Positions 6,974-7,018 of a stretch of DNA of 7,018 nt are shown in pieces (positions within the stretch are counted from its first letter, which is position 1; every line of letters begins with the position of its first letter). This DNA comes from Deltaproteobacteria bacterium (GTDB taxonomy: Bacteria; Desulfobacterota; Binatia; DP-6), in contig VBLD01000079.1 in the NCBI GenBank assembly GCA_005879205.1, positions 1 through 7,018 of the forward strand, given 5' to 3'. The position numbers and the translations under genes were made by a program. Under the pieces are notes generated by a model. It was not told the DNA's origin and searched no databases. It worked only from the letters and a program-made list of their open reading frames with translations.

Positions 6974-6989
6974 TGGCACGCGGCTGGCA
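6974..6989 (+). promoter_or_regulatory. Sigma-54-type (-24/-12) promoter candidate
   Basis: TGGCACGCGGCTGGCA matches the sigma-54 consensus TGGCACG-N4-TTGCW at 11 of 12 specified positions. The -24 element is perfect, the GG-to-GC spacing is exactly ten bases, and the only deviation is TGGCA for TTGCA at -12. Transcription would start near 7000 and run rightwards out of the window. It lies in the gene-free tail, as a real promoter should. Sigma-54 promoters need an AAA+ enhancer-binding activator, not visible here. Confidence 0.5.
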
Positions 6990-7018
6990 TCATCGACCTT
7001 CCGACAAATCCCTGGGGA

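Larger units (their letters stand above)
6624..7018. other. 395-base tail without a convincing gene
   Basis: Neither strand shows a recognisable protein here. Possible frames, such as an open one from GTG 6832 to the right edge, are Ala/Arg-rich with no motif. Just after the lipid-kinase stop there is a 4-bp GGGA/TCCC hairpin (6624-6638) with TTTT at 6642-6645, a poor terminator candidate. A run of seven Gs lies at 6664-6670 and a perfect 10-base palindrome, ACGAGCTCGT, at 6748-6757. Two larger inverted repeats and a sigma-54-like promoter are listed separately. The region is best read as the end of the rlmN/kinase operon plus the upstream region of a gene to the right. Confidence 0.55.

Noticed and set aside
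6832..7018. Open + strand frame from GTG 6832 to the window edge
   Set aside because: Its 62 codons are Ala/Arg/Ser-rich without motif or Shine-Dalgarno, and it contains the sigma-54-like promoter and an inverted repeat.
6624..7018. tRNA, RNase P, SRP or tmRNA gene in the tail
   Set aside because: Searched by eye for T-loop and signature motifs of these RNAs and found none.

Overview
The window is high-GC bacterial DNA, about two thirds G+C by eye. All recognisable genes are on the + strand and packed almost end to end, with many ATGA stop/start overlaps. The first two thirds of the familiar genes form a TCA-cycle cluster: the 3' end of sdhB (1-182), then sucC, sucD and ndk. Four of the proteins are near-textbook in length and motif (SucC 388 aa, SucD 295 aa, Ndk 144 aa, RlmN 355 aa). 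The SdhB tail, the sdhB-sucC-sucD-ndk order with rlmN nearby, and the type of lipid kinase suggest a deltaproteobacterial or related lineage (Desulfobacterota, Myxococcota, Binatota or Methylomirabilota/Rokubacteria-like). The exact phylum cannot be settled from this sequence alone.

Layout: 1-182 sdhB end; 183-254 a short junction with three copies of an 11-base repeat and a ladder of ATGA overlaps leading into sucC; 255-2736 sucC-sucD-ndk, joined by 4-base ATGA overlaps; 2737-2801 a short gap with a weak hairpin, a weak promoter candidate and a clear Shine-Dalgarno; 2802-4583 a four-gene regulatory and membrane cassette; 4616-6623 rlmN and a diacylglycerol-kinase-family lipid kinase, 1 base apart; 6624-7018 a tail with no convincing gene. 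The tail holds two GC-rich inverted repeats and, near the right edge, a good sigma-54-type (-24/-12) promoter pointing out of the window.

The most interesting part is the cassette at 2802-4583. It comprises a zinc-ribbon/PspC-domain membrane protein, an ECF sigma factor, a membrane anti-sigma factor with an HxxxCxxC zinc motif and two transmembrane segments, and a second zinc-ribbon/PspC protein paralogous to the first. The anti-sigma has almost no extracytoplasmic domain. A reasonable inference is that this is an envelope-stress switch in which the PspC-like proteins are targets of, or sensory partners for, the sigma/anti-sigma pair. It sits between housekeeping genes (ndk and rlmN) and is probably co-transcribed at least in part with them.

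Functionally, SdhB and SucCD carry out neighbouring TCA steps (succinyl-CoA to succinate to fumarate). Ndk balances the NTP made by SucCD, RlmN modifies 23S rRNA and tRNA, and the lipid kinase probably phosphorylates a membrane lipid such as diacylglycerol.
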